A stretch of DNA of 59,656 nucleotides from Candidatus Heimdallarchaeota archaeon (lineage in GTDB: Archaea > Asgardarchaeota > Heimdallarchaeia > Hodarchaeales > Hodarchaeaceae): the NCBI GenBank assembly GCA_011364965.1, contig RDOB01000010.1, forward strand, positions 1 through 59,656, in the 5' to 3' direction. Every line of letters begins with the position of its first letter. The first letter of the stretch is position 1. The notes beneath the pieces are model-generated. The model was given only the letters and a program-made list of their open reading frames with translations. It made no database searches and was not told the origin of the DNA. Shown here piece after piece: positions 23,356 to 32,174 of this stretch. A program made the position numbers and the translations under genes.

Positions 23356-23554
23356 AGTTATTTTCTCCTAAAATTCAGTTTTAAGATGATTTGTAAAAGT
23401 TTTCTTTCATATGAGCTCTTTACAATATACTAATATTATGACTAGGTAGAAAAGTTTTAGGTCACAATGTACCCTTTTCTTCGCCATATCCTCCTAATGC
23501 TTAAACCAGCAGAATTTCTATTATTTCGAATTATAATATCAAAATAATCTTTAA

Positions 23555-26500
23555 TTATAATTCGATATAAAGGGCGGGTTTCATAGGTTGGGCACGTGAC
23601 GCACGATTCATTGGATCTTTGACATCTTCACTTTCAGCAACATAATATTCTACTGGACAGGCGAAAATCTTCTTGAGATATTCTATGCAACCTGTGATCG
23701 CTTGTTTTTCTTTTTCAGAACCTATAAATGTTTTTCTAAATATTTTTGCATCTCCACGAATGGATTTCAATTCTTTAGCTATTTCAGACATCTTAGGCTG
23801 AAATTGGGGGCTTTTTTTCAATTCAGACATAACTGTTCCCATATTGAAAGCCCCCTCGCCAATTATTTCTGCGATTGCTTTATAAAGAAACTGTTTCCAT
23901 TCAGGTGCAATAAAAATTGATATTTTTGAAGCATCTGAACGTTTTAATCCCAAAATTGAACGAGCATCTTCAATTAAGTCGCTTATAAAATCTAATTGGT
24001 GATGTAGAATATCTGCATCTGCTGGAACTTCTATTTTGGGGAGTAAGCGGAGAGAACAGAACTCATTTTTTCCTAATTTTTCATTTAATTCTTCGCACAT
24101 ATGAGGTATTAAAGGACTTAAAATTACAATCCAAGAATCTATAATTTCCTGTAATGCAGCCATCCTTTCCTCTTCTACAATACCTTCTGAAGACTTATAA
24201 TATTGTTCTACTTCCTTTAATATTAAGTGAAAACCACTGGATACATATTCTCGCCCATTATATGCTTCTAAATACATTATTGCGTCATTCAAATGCTGTA
24301 AACATGTCGCAATGAAAGCACGAGTCATGAATGATGCTTTTTCTATGTCAAATTTCTTGGTGTCTTTAATACTTATGATTTCATTTGCTATATTCCAAAA
24401 CTTACGTAAGCGTGCGACAGAAGTAGCAATACCTTCCTCAGTCCAATTTAAAACTGTATCAGCAGATCCTGCAGCTACAAGGTAGAAGCGTGTAACATCA
24501 ACTGAATATTGTTTAGGTAGATGAGCAATTGGAATGATATTTCCTGCAGATTTTGACATCTTTTCACCCTCACGTATTAATAGTTCATTTAAGGAGAAGC
24601 ATTTTAACCAATATTTCTCTGGAAATATTGCCACATGATGGAATATAGCAAACGATAAGTGATTACCTATATGTGCAATTGCGGTGTGCCTCAAATCATT
24701 TGGATACCAGTACTCAAACTCGTTTTTCATTGCTGATAGTATATCAGGATTGATTCCAGTCTTCTGGGCAACTTTTACTTTGCTACCCCGACTTAAAAAG
24801 ACATAATCAAAGAATTCGGGAATTAATTGGGCTGCAGTAATCTTATTTTGCTTAATATGAGGAATAATTGTATAAAAAGCCATGTATATGACACTATCAC
24901 TCAAAGATTCTATAATCCAGCCTTGCCCCTTGGTTAAAGGAAATTCAGTTCCCAAGCCCCGCTTCCGAACGCAAGGACGCTTATTTAGCCAATCAAAAGT
25001 GCTCTCGAAGGAACGTCTATATTTAACAGGAACAATTTCCATATTGTCTAATGCTCGTTTAGCCTTCAATTTCCACTTGTTGTCTCCATAATTCAAAAAA
25101 TACTGATCTGGTAATACAGCAACGATTATTTTTCCACCCGATCTGGAAATTGCCTTTCTAGATGCCTCATAAAATGAATCAGCGCGTCCTTCAGCCTTTA
25201 ATGCTATTGCAACCTCTTCTTTAGCTTCCTCAACCTTTAGCCCAGCAAATTCTTCAGTATTATCCATCATAATTCCATTATAGAATTCAGTGGAATAAAT
25301 TTCTTGTGTGGCTTCTTCTAATTTCTCTATTTCGTTTTGATTCGTTATTTCCATTTGCTCTACGATTTCTACTGCAGGAAATTCGCCATACTCATCAACT
25401 GAAATCAAGGCGATGGGTTTCAATGCTTTTACTTTCTCTTTTAGACCATCATATTGTTCTATAGAAGAATTATCCTCTTGTAAATCGCGAAGCGCGATGT
25501 AATCATAAGGAGCATGTGCAGGTACTGAATACACTACTCCAGTTGCATGATCAGGGTCAACAAAGGTCGCAGGAAGAATAGGTAAAGGCCGGTTAGGAAC
25601 ACGTGGGGCAAAAGCTTCTTTACCAATCAACTTAGAACCTTGAAATTTTTCTAGAATCTTTATCCTGTGGTTTTGATGTTCCAATTTTTCAGCTGCCTCG
25701 ATAGATATAATCCAAGTCTCTTCATCATCAACCTCTACGCGACAGTAGGTTGCAGTTGGATGTAGCCAAATATTTGTTGCTCCGTATATCGTTTCTGGAC
25801 GGAAGGTTCCCGCTATCAAATAAGCATTTTCTAAAGCAAATTTCAAGGCCACAAAATCTTGAACTTCTACTTTATCAACATCTGCGTCCTTTATATCGTC
25901 TTCCCCTACAGCATTTTCTTCTTTTAAACACCATAAAATAGGATGTTCTCCTTGTACGATATATTTTTTCTTTATTAAGTGGTTATATTGCCATTCGATG
26001 AATTTGTTATATTCCACATCACCGGTTGTGAATTGTCTATGAACATCTAAACTATAACCCATGGCACGAAAATCGCTAATCATATTATTCGCAAAATACA
26101 TTGCCACATTGATGGGTTCAACAAAGGATTTGATGATTTCGTTAATTTTCTTGGGATTTGTCTCATAAATACTCACATAATCTTTATAAATATCAATAGT
26201 TTTCTTGTTACCTTCTCTTATCTTAGCAGAGACGGAGAGAACAGGAGTGCCAGTGATATGGAATGCCATTGGCCATAATGTATTATAACCTTGTTGTCTT
26301 TTAAAACGGGTAAAAACATCACCTAAAGTATAGGTTCGGGCGTGGCCAACATGAAGTGCACCGCTTGCATAAGGATAGGGAATTGTGACGAAATATTTTG
26401 GTCTTGCAGGATCTACTATTCCCTTAAAAATATCTTTTTCTTCCCATTTATTTTGCCATTTCCGTTCTATGGATCTTAAAACCGTAAAAAAGTCTTCCAT
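23555..26500 (-). CDS. leuS: Leucyl-tRNA synthetase (archaeal/eukaryotic type)
   Basis: Class I synthetase of 981 residues that charges tRNA-Leu. The HIGH motif appears as HVGH at residues 50-53 and KMSKS as EKMSKSAGN near residue 645. TFRPETIYGATNIW near residue 235 belongs to the inserted CP1 editing domain. The order and length, with the long C-terminal region ending PALYIEL, are those of archaeal/eukaryotic LeuRS, not the bacterial form. No truncation. It has a 360-base upstream region and a 200-base downstream gap before psmB. Confidence 0.96.
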   Translation of the reverse strand: MEDFFTVLRSIERKWQNKWEEKDIFKGIVDPARPKYFVTIPYPYASGALHVGHARTYTLGDVFTRFKRQQGYNTLWPMAFHITGTPVLSVSAKIREGNKKTIDIYKDYVSIYETNPKKINEIIKSFVEPINVAMYFANNMISDFRAMGYSLDVHRQFTTGDVEYNKFIEWQYNHLIKKKYIVQGEHPILWCLKEENAVGEDDIKDADVDKVEVQDFVALKFALENAYLIAGTFRPETIYGATNIWLHPTATYCRVEVDDEETWIISIEAAEKLEHQNHRIKILEKFQGSKLIGKEAFAPRVPNRPLPILPATFVDPDHATGVVYSVPAHAPYDYIALRDLQEDNSSIEQYDGLKEKVKALKPIALISVDEYGEFPAVEIVEQMEITNQNEIEKLEEATQEIYSTEFYNGIMMDNTEEFAGLKVEEAKEEVAIALKAEGRADSFYEASRKAISRSGGKIIVAVLPDQYFLNYGDNKWKLKAKRALDNMEIVPVKYRRSFESTFDWLNKRPCVRKRGLGTEFPLTKGQGWIIESLSDSVIYMAFYTIIPHIKQNKITAAQLIPEFFDYVFLSRGSKVKVAQKTGINPDILSAMKNEFEYWYPNDLRHTAIAHIGNHLSFAIFHHVAIFPEKYWLKCFSLNELLIREGEKMSKSAGNIIPIAHLPKQYSVDVTRFYLVAAGSADTVLNWTEEGIATSVARLRKFWNIANEIISIKDTKKFDIEKASFMTRAFIATCLQHLNDAIMYLEAYNGREYVSSGFHLILKEVEQYYKSSEGIVEEERMAALQEIIDSWIVILSPLIPHMCEELNEKLGKNEFCSLRLLPKIEVPADADILHHQLDFISDLIEDARSILGLKRSDASKISIFIAPEWKQFLYKAIAEIIGEGAFNMGTVMSELKKSPQFQPKMSEIAKELKSIRGDAKIFRKTFIGSEKEKQAITGCIEYLKKIFACPVEYYVAESEDVKDPMNRASRAQPMKPALYIEL

Positions 26501-26867
26501 TGATTGTTGTTGCTCACTCAGCGGGATTCACCACTATTAAATTGTTTTTTCGATCAATTGATATCTGCTTCGGGAAATCTTGAAACTTTCCTCTAGCAAT
26601 ACAAAATTTAAGAATAAGACTGGCTAAAACAGTGAGAAAACGTCCTCTTTGAGTAAAATAAGGAAATTCATCTACTGAGAACGTAATTCCTCATGAGTTT
26701 AACCTCATTTCCAAGGTTACATATTTGAACTTATAAAGATTTGGAAAATAATCTTAACCCATCTTACCTCATAATAGTAAGAAAGAATGGACATGTAATA
26801 CTGAAAATAAATCAAGATTTAAAAAAAAAACTGAAAAAGGAGAGGGAGGGCAATTATTATCAATATC
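26501..26867. other. Intergenic region upstream of leuS
   Basis: About 370 bases between leuS and the winged-helix gene, both on the minus strand. No gene was recognised. It must carry the leuS promoter and the winged-helix gene's terminator. A palindromic CTCATGAG at about 26691-26698 lies in it; I could not define a structured RNA. Confidence 0.4.
26819..26848 (-). terminator. T-run terminator after winged-helix gene
   Basis: Read on the minus strand, the sequence after the winged-helix stop is C/T-rich (CCCTCCCTCTCCTTTTT) and then has an uninterrupted T-run of about ten bases. This fits archaeal intrinsic termination. Confidence 0.5.
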
Positions 26868-27509
26868 TTAGTTAGCTTCTGGTCCTGTTTCCTCAGTAAA
26901 GGCCAAGTAGATATTATACTCGATTAATATGTGTTGAATGATATGTAAAAATTTTCTTATCGCGTTTTGCGATACATTTCTAGAAGATACAAGAATTTGA
27001 TCAGATGAGATTGCTGAAATTAATATACGAGATCCATCTTCTGCATGTATCCATTCTAATCGTCCTTCTCCATTTGAATAATAATGACCAATAAATCGAT
27101 AGTAGCTAAAGTATTTTCCCGCTAGTTTTTCAGTTAGCTGCTGTACTGGTAAATCGTTTTCTTTTCGTGTAGCAATAAAATTCTGTTGAGTATGAATACT
27201 ATCTGAAACAGATCGACGAGAAAAAGCTTTTTGTTTTTCATAATAATCTTTTAGATAATCATAATAATTAGAATCTAGTGTATAACCCCCGTCTTGATGT
27301 CGTTCAATAAGCTGATCCTCTTGGAGTCGTTCCAAGGCACGAGTAAGCTTTTGTTGATGAACATCTTTTAACACTCGCCTCAGTCCATTAAAACGAAAGG
27401 CATAGGATTTCTCTCGAGTTGAAAATTCTGAAAGTACTGTTTCTTCGAGCTGAGATCTATAGGAAAGATAATCGGGGATTGTTTCTTTCTCCGTTTGTTC
27501 AGTACTCAT
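26868..27509 (-). CDS. Winged-helix DNA-binding protein (putative regulator)
   Basis: Protein of 213 residues. Residues about 20-100 contain a winged helix: helices at LEETVLSEF and LRRVLKDV, a recognition-helix candidate HQQKLTRALERLQEDQLIERHQ, then a wing-like GGYTLDSNYYDYLKDYY. The C-terminal part (about 120-205) has alternating strands and helices (YRFIGHYYSNGEGRLEWIHAEDGSRILISA) that might bind a ligand or dimerise. No membrane segment. It lies 120 bases downstream of hsp20 on the same strand, so it could regulate heat-shock genes; that is inference. The exact family is unrecognised. Confidence 0.6.
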   Translation of the reverse strand: MSTEQTEKETIPDYLSYRSQLEETVLSEFSTREKSYAFRFNGLRRVLKDVHQQKLTRALERLQEDQLIERHQDGGYTLDSNYYDYLKDYYEKQKAFSRRSVSDSIHTQQNFIATRKENDLPVQQLTEKLAGKYFSYYRFIGHYYSNGEGRLEWIHAEDGSRILISAISSDQILVSSRNVSQNAIRKFLHIIQHILIEYNIYLAFTEETGPEAN

Positions 27510-27594
27510 TCTAACTCCTCACTTCAGGTGTAATCATGTTTTGATTTAATACTTCTCATACGAGTAACTTATTTATTTCATAAAAAATTGTTGA

Positions 27595-27631
27595 AAGGGG
27601 AGGAAGATTAAAGCTATTCATTTCTCCCCTT
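27595..27631. promoter_or_regulatory. 8-bp inverted repeat at the 3' end of hsp20
   Basis: AAGGGGAG (27595-27602) and CTCCCCTT (27624-27631) form a perfect 8-bp inverted repeat with a 21-base loop, overlapping the hsp20 stop codon. On the minus strand it is followed, after a few bases, by a run of T. It may terminate or attenuate transcription between hsp20 and the winged-helix gene, or protect the hsp20 message 3' end. Confidence 0.5.
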
Positions 27632-28211
27632 ATTCAATGTCTACTTTGAATTTTTTGGTCTTTTTTTCTGTTTCTTTCTTCGCACGGATTTCTAGTACAC
27701 CATTCTTAATTGAGCTTTTGGTGCTTTTTGGAATAATCCTTGAAGGGAGATTAATGGATTTGTTCAGCTCTTTTCCACGATCAGCTTTTCCTGTTAAATG
27801 AATTTGTGTTCCGTCTTCAGTAACCTCGATATTGAGATCCTGCTTAGTAAAACCAGGAAGTTCGACAATGATTGAAAGATTTTCTTCCTCATTAATGAAA
27901 TCCACAGTATTATCTTGTTGGAATTCCCTAGATTCTAATTGAGGAGTTGAAAAATTCATGAAGGGATTCTCCACTGGTGGAAGTCCTTTTTGAGAACGAA
28001 AATCATTGATATTTCCCCATTGACGTACTTCTGGTTGATAATTGGTCTCAGGACCAATTTTCACTGAGTATCCATAGGTTATGGGTTCACCCTCTACATA
28101 TTTCGAGGAATTAGATCCTCTTAGCTGATTAAATTCTTCTTCAAAGGATCTAAAGAAGTTATCAAAGTTGAAACCCCAAATATCGTCTATAAATCGTCTT
28201 TTATCGTTCAT
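27630..28211 (-). CDS. hsp20: Hsp20/alpha-crystallin small heat-shock protein
   Basis: Small heat-shock protein, an ATP-independent holdase that forms oligomers with unfolding proteins. The alpha-crystallin domain occupies roughly residues 105-193: LSIIVELPGFTKQDLNIEV, IHLTGKADR, INLPSRIIP, and the IKNGVLEIRAKK block. The N-terminal 100 residues are variable and Phe/Asn-rich. No C-terminal IxI is obvious beyond KKFKVDIE. The ATG at 28211 is chosen because GGTGA lies 5 bases before it; a GTG at 28220 overlaps that site. Transcribed away from uppP, with paired direct repeats upstream. Confidence 0.93.
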   Translation of the reverse strand: MNDKRRFIDDIWGFNFDNFFRSFEEEFNQLRGSNSSKYVEGEPITYGYSVKIGPETNYQPEVRQWGNINDFRSQKGLPPVENPFMNFSTPQLESREFQQDNTVDFINEEENLSIIVELPGFTKQDLNIEVTEDGTQIHLTGKADRGKELNKSINLPSRIIPKSTKSSIKNGVLEIRAKKETEKKTKKFKVDIE

Positions 28212-28261
28212 ATTAATCACCTTTGAGTGGTATTTTCAATCATTACATTAATTCTCATTGC

Positions 28262-28311
28262 TTTTAAATTTTTCGATTATGTGAATAAAATAGAAAAGCG
28301 TGAATAAAATA
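28262..28311 (-). promoter_or_regulatory. hsp20 promoter region with paired 12-bp direct repeats
   Basis: GTGAATAAAATA occurs at 28281-28292 and again at 28300-28311 (plus-strand reading), 19 bases apart, close to two helical turns. Read towards hsp20, they lie just upstream of an AT-rich TATA candidate at about 28262-28271 (AATTTAAAAG). The position suits an activator or repressor site controlling hsp20, possibly also uppP on the other side. Confidence 0.45.
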
Positions 28312-28455
28312 ATTCTAATAACTCTTCTAGGTTATTTCTTGTATTTTCATTTAAATTTCATTAAATTCACAATTGAAACCTTTTGTTTTGACTCACTATC
28401 AAAACAACAATAATATTATTCTGGATTACAAAATTCCTTTGGAGACGAACTCAAT

Positions 28456-29313
28456 ATGGTAGATGTCTTTCAAACAATAATCTTTTCCATTCTTCAAGGT
28501 ATTATTGAATGGCTACCAATTTCATCAGAAGGTCAACTTTCTTTATTTTTTATAAATGTAATCGGAATGTCAGAACTTGAAGCTATCACACTTGCAATAT
28601 TATTACATCTAGGAACCATGATTTCAGTTATATGGGTTTTCAGAGCAGATTTCATTGATATGTTGGATCTAAGGAACAATATGACAAGATTTACTATTGT
28701 AGCAACATTTGGAACTGCGATATCTGCTGTCCCAATTGTGTTCTTTCTTAAGGATTTTTGGGAGGAATGGACCGCTTTGCTCCCGATTGATACCTCTTTT
28801 CTATTCACGGTTTTAATTGGCTTGTTTCTTATCTTTACTGGGTTTATTTTATCCAAGCAACCAAAGCAAGGATCTCGAGAAATCAATTTATTAACTCAAG
28901 ATGAACTTATCCAAATTGGCTTTTTTGTTGGATTAGCACAAGGATTTTCTGCATTGCCTGGTATAAGTCGTAGTGGAATGACCATCACGACACTTTTATT
29001 TTTTGGATTAATTCAGAAAGATGCTCTTAAAACTAGTTTCATAATTTCGGTTCCTGCTGTACTTGGAGCTACTGGTCTAGAATTTCTTTTAACTGGATTT
29101 ACATTGCAATCAAACTCATTATTGATCGGCGCGATTACATATCCATATGAATTGCTAATTTTCACGATTTTGCTGACTGCTATTGTTGGGGTACTAACTA
29201 TGGAAGGATTACTTAAGCTAAAGTCACTCCCATATGATAAATTTTGTATAGGATTTGGAACCTTTACTGTAGTGGTAGCGATATTTCTAAATATATTGAT
29301 AATAATTTTTTAG
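28456..29313 (+). CDS. uppP: Undecaprenyl/polyprenyl-diphosphatase UppP (BacA)-like
   Basis: Integral membrane phosphatase of 285 residues that removes a phosphate from polyprenyl diphosphate so the lipid carrier can be reused; in archaea this would be dolichyl diphosphate. The motifs QGIIEWLPISS (residues about 14-24) and LPGISRSGMT (about 172-181) are the two active-site signatures. In the first motif the usual GH after the Ser pair is GQ, so the conserved His is Gln here. About eight hydrophobic helices are present. It ends 11 bases before the next gene, which has its own GAGGA site, so the two are cotranscribed. Confidence 0.9.
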   Translation: MVDVFQTIIFSILQGIIEWLPISSEGQLSLFFINVIGMSELEAITLAILLHLGTMISVIWVFRADFIDMLDLRNNMTRFTIVATFGTAISAVPIVFFLKDFWEEWTALLPIDTSFLFTVLIGLFLIFTGFILSKQPKQGSREINLLTQDELIQIGFFVGLAQGFSALPGISRSGMTITTLLFFGLIQKDALKTSFIISVPAVLGATGLEFLLTGFTLQSNSLLIGAITYPYELLIFTILLTAIVGVLTMEGLLKLKSLPYDKFCIGFGTFTVVVAIFLNILIIIF

Positions 29314-29324
29314 AGGAATAAAAA

Positions 29325-30689
29325 ATGACGTTATTTCCTACTCATATTAGCTTAGAGGGCTTACTTTTATGGATTATTCTCTCACCAAAAGACAAAGAAT
29401 ATTTTAAAGAAAATAAAAGTTTCTTTTGGTTGATTATTTTCTTTTCTATTCTCCCAGACTTCGATATATTCTTAGGAATACATAGAGGAATTTCTCACTC
29501 TCTGTTCTCGCCACTTTTATTAATCATTGGTGGAACTATGATTTATATTTACTTTAAATATGGTAATATTGATGCTGAAGGAGCAAATAGCCAAAAATCA
29601 AAAGATTTTTCATCTGAAAGGTTGTATTGGGGAAAAATCATCTTATTTTGTGGCCTCCTTTGGATTGTTCATATATTTTTAGATCTGGAATATCCCCTGG
29701 CAATTTTTTACCCATTATCGGATCGCTTATATCAAATGAATTTTTTAATTTTAATTAAAATGATTCCTTGGTTTTTTCTACCCATAGGGTTCTCAGGGAT
29801 TGGATTTGACATATCTAGTATTTCATATCTTAGAGGGATCACGACTTATTTCATCAATTTATCAGTCGAAAAAAGAGTGGAAATATATGGAACTGAACCA
29901 GTTTCGTTATTGATTGACAATTATTTCATTCATTTTCTTTTATTCGTAATCTTTCTTTTCATAGTAGCACATCCGATGATCCCAGAGTTGAATTATAAAA
30001 GATTGAGTACCAAAATTAATTTAAATCGGCCAGATGGCATTATATTTGGATTGGGCTTTATATTAATCATTAATGGTTTACTTATGGGCCCAATGATCGG
30101 ACCAAGCATAAGAACAACGGATTCAATAACGACAACCTTTCAAGTTTCGGAAGAAAAATTCTCGCCACTTGTAGCAATAACATACGAGACAACGAACTAT
30201 CTACTTCAACCAAATGCTCTTGAAACGGTTCACGCATCATTAATAACAGAACAGAGTCCTTTTTTTAATACCAGCCTAATTTTAACAAATAAGGATAACT
30301 ACAATGAATTTGTTGCGGAGATCTCGTCTATATTCAAAAATTATCCACCAAATACGAGTGAAAATATTGTTAGCTTTGAATCAGCATATGTGATTAGTAG
30401 AAACAAAGTGGTAAATACTTCGTTAGAAAATAATCATTCTCTTCAAAATGTGAAAAATCTATACTCAATGCTTCCAAGAGGATCTTATGCAATTGTAGGA
30501 ATAGTTGAAGATTGGAATTCTAGCTTATTGCTTAATGGAACGATCCAATCTGCTGTTGTTCAATTAAAGCTAGAAGTAACCTCAAATAGAGAAACGATTT
30601 ACATTTTAGGAATCGTTTGTAGTCTTGTAGGAATAGTCATAGCATTCTTTTCGTTTAAGGTTAATAATAAAAAGTTAAAATCCAGTTGA
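29325..30689 (+). CDS. YdjM-like (DUF457) membrane protein with C-terminal ectodomain
   Basis: Membrane protein of 454 residues. Its N-terminal part has the DUF457/YdjM pattern: THISLEG, then ILPDFDIFLG and HRGISHSL at about residues 42-63, with His and Asp residues that suggest a membrane metal-dependent hydrolase. Further helices occupy up to about residue 255. Residues about 265-425 form a hydrophilic domain rich in Thr, Asn and Ser (many NxT/S sites), probably outside the cell, anchored by a last helix near 430-447. It follows uppP by 11 bases, suggesting a shared role at the envelope. The hydrolase activity is family inference. Confidence 0.72.
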   Translation: MTLFPTHISLEGLLLWIILSPKDKEYFKENKSFFWLIIFFSILPDFDIFLGIHRGISHSLFSPLLLIIGGTMIYIYFKYGNIDAEGANSQKSKDFSSERLYWGKIILFCGLLWIVHIFLDLEYPLAIFYPLSDRLYQMNFLILIKMIPWFFLPIGFSGIGFDISSISYLRGITTYFINLSVEKRVEIYGTEPVSLLIDNYFIHFLLFVIFLFIVAHPMIPELNYKRLSTKINLNRPDGIIFGLGFILIINGLLMGPMIGPSIRTTDSITTTFQVSEEKFSPLVAITYETTNYLLQPNALETVHASLITEQSPFFNTSLILTNKDNYNEFVAEISSIFKNYPPNTSENIVSFESAYVISRNKVVNTSLENNHSLQNVKNLYSMLPRGSYAIVGIVEDWNSSLLLNGTIQSAVVQLKLEVTSNRETIYILGIVCSLVGIVIAFFSFKVNNKKLKSS

Positions 30690-30735
30690 ATTCTCAATCT
30701 TGCTTCTTAATATTTTCTAACAGGAGTCCAAAAAA

Positions 30736-30924
30736 TTGCCATCATACCGTTGTCAGGGTTGTGGAAAGGTCGTTAAACCGATTCCTAAACATTGTGGTCA
30801 AGATATGGTCGTAGGAGAGGTGAACGGAATTCCAAGTTTAATCTGTGCAGTAAATGGGGAAAATTGTCACACTGAACCCTTACCAAAATGCTGTTCAATG
30901 CCAGGATACACTAGGTGGATCTGA
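30736..30924 (+). CDS. Small zinc-ribbon protein
   Basis: Protein of 62 residues with many Cys: YRCQGCGK at residues 4-11, KHCGQDM near residue 19, then ICAVNGENCHT and KCCSMPGY. This resembles small archaeal zinc-binding proteins with a CxxC...HCG pattern. Function is unknown. An AGGAG at about 30722-30726 precedes the TTG at 30736, supporting the start. It converges on the geranylgeranyl reductase gene with only 13 bases between. Confidence 0.68.
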   Translation: MPSYRCQGCGKVVKPIPKHCGQDMVVGEVNGIPSLICAVNGENCHTEPLPKCCSMPGYTRWI

Positions 30925-30937
30925 AGGTTTTTTCTAT

Positions 30938-32155
30938 CTACCGAATGATTATATCAAGAATTTTTAAAAATGGTATTGCTAGATTCAGTTTCCAAGGAAC
31001 GTTACAATGCACTATGGAATCAATATCTGATGGACGTAAGCGATTCATATACCATTGAAGACGACTATCTTTTCCTGAAGCAATTTGATCAAAGAAGTTT
31101 CTCACTTTATATGATTTTGTAAGCATCTCTAATAACTGCTTTTTCCAGAGATCTTCGTAGATTGACAAGGAGGAGTTATCTCTCAACTTCTTAGATATAA
31201 CATCTGCAGCTATTCTACCAGCTACCATTGAAGGAGGAATACCACCTCCCACACTTGATACTACTTGACACGCTGCATCTCCTATTAGTATTGTTTGCTT
31301 TTCTTCATTAACGGTCTTTTCAAAAGGTACTCCTACAGGGACTGCGCCTGCAATAGTATGTTTAATAGTTGCATTTTTTAGAAACGTACTCGTGATAGGA
31401 TGGTTTTCAATCACATTCTTCAATGCTATGGAAACATTCATCTTTCCTTTAAGCATAGGTAATCTGATTCCAGCTCCAACATTAGCTGTAGTCTCGCTTT
31501 TAGGAATAATCCATGAATAAGCGCCTGGCGCATATTTTTCCCCGAAGTACATTTGAATGTTTGTTGAGTCGTAGTTTTCTGAATCAATATTAGTCATAAA
31601 ATGCTGTTTAACAATGGCATAGTTGTCAGAAGATCTTTTTTCCGCCAACCCAGTCCACGAAGCAACTCTAGAATTTACTCCATCACAACCAATTATTATT
31701 TTAGGGTGAATATCAATCAGTTCCTTTCCTTCTTTTGAAACATGAACAATGTGGCCATTCATATTAATTGCACAGGCTGAAGACCAGACTTTTCCTCCTT
31801 TATCAACCCCTTGTTTGATTAAATCTGCATTCCAGTCTCCTCTATTAATTGTGTATCCATCAAAAGGAGTTGTAATTATTTTTCCCTCGGGAGAGAAAAA
31901 AGAAATTCGATTTGTATGTGTACTTACATAATCCTCCTTAAAGGTAAAGATCTTGTCCACTTCGGGTACTTTAGGTATTAATCGTTTCATTTCCTCTGGA
32001 GAAGGTATAAACTCCCCACATTGAACAGGAAAACCTGGTCTTGATTTATGATCGATAGCTAAGATCAAGAATTCGGATCCAACGCGCTTTGTCAATTCAG
32101 AAAAGACTGTTGCTCCTGCAGGCCCTAATCCTATAATTAGAACATCAACATACAA
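30938..32155 (-). CDS. Geranylgeranyl reductase-family flavoprotein
   Basis: FAD-dependent reductase of 405 residues that saturates isoprenoid double bonds, in archaea usually the digeranylgeranyl lipid chains, in some cases menaquinone side chains. GLGPAGA at residues 9-15 binds FAD. PVQCGEFIP near residue 45, the RGDWNADLIKQG segment, PGAYSWIIPKS and ILIGDAACQVVSSVGGGI near residue 285 are family landmarks. It follows nuoN by 19 bases on the same strand, so it is the last gene of the complex I operon. That position makes quinone side-chain reduction a real alternative to lipid saturation. Confidence 0.88.
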   Translation of the reverse strand: MYVDVLIIGLGPAGATVFSELTKRVGSEFLILAIDHKSRPGFPVQCGEFIPSPEEMKRLIPKVPEVDKIFTFKEDYVSTHTNRISFFSPEGKIITTPFDGYTINRGDWNADLIKQGVDKGGKVWSSACAINMNGHIVHVSKEGKELIDIHPKIIIGCDGVNSRVASWTGLAEKRSSDNYAIVKQHFMTNIDSENYDSTNIQMYFGEKYAPGAYSWIIPKSETTANVGAGIRLPMLKGKMNVSIALKNVIENHPITSTFLKNATIKHTIAGAVPVGVPFEKTVNEEKQTILIGDAACQVVSSVGGGIPPSMVAGRIAADVISKKLRDNSSLSIYEDLWKKQLLEMLTKSYKVRNFFDQIASGKDSRLQWYMNRLRPSDIDSIVHCNVPWKLNLAIPFLKILDIIIR

Positions 32156-32174
32156 AGGATAGTACCACTTTATA

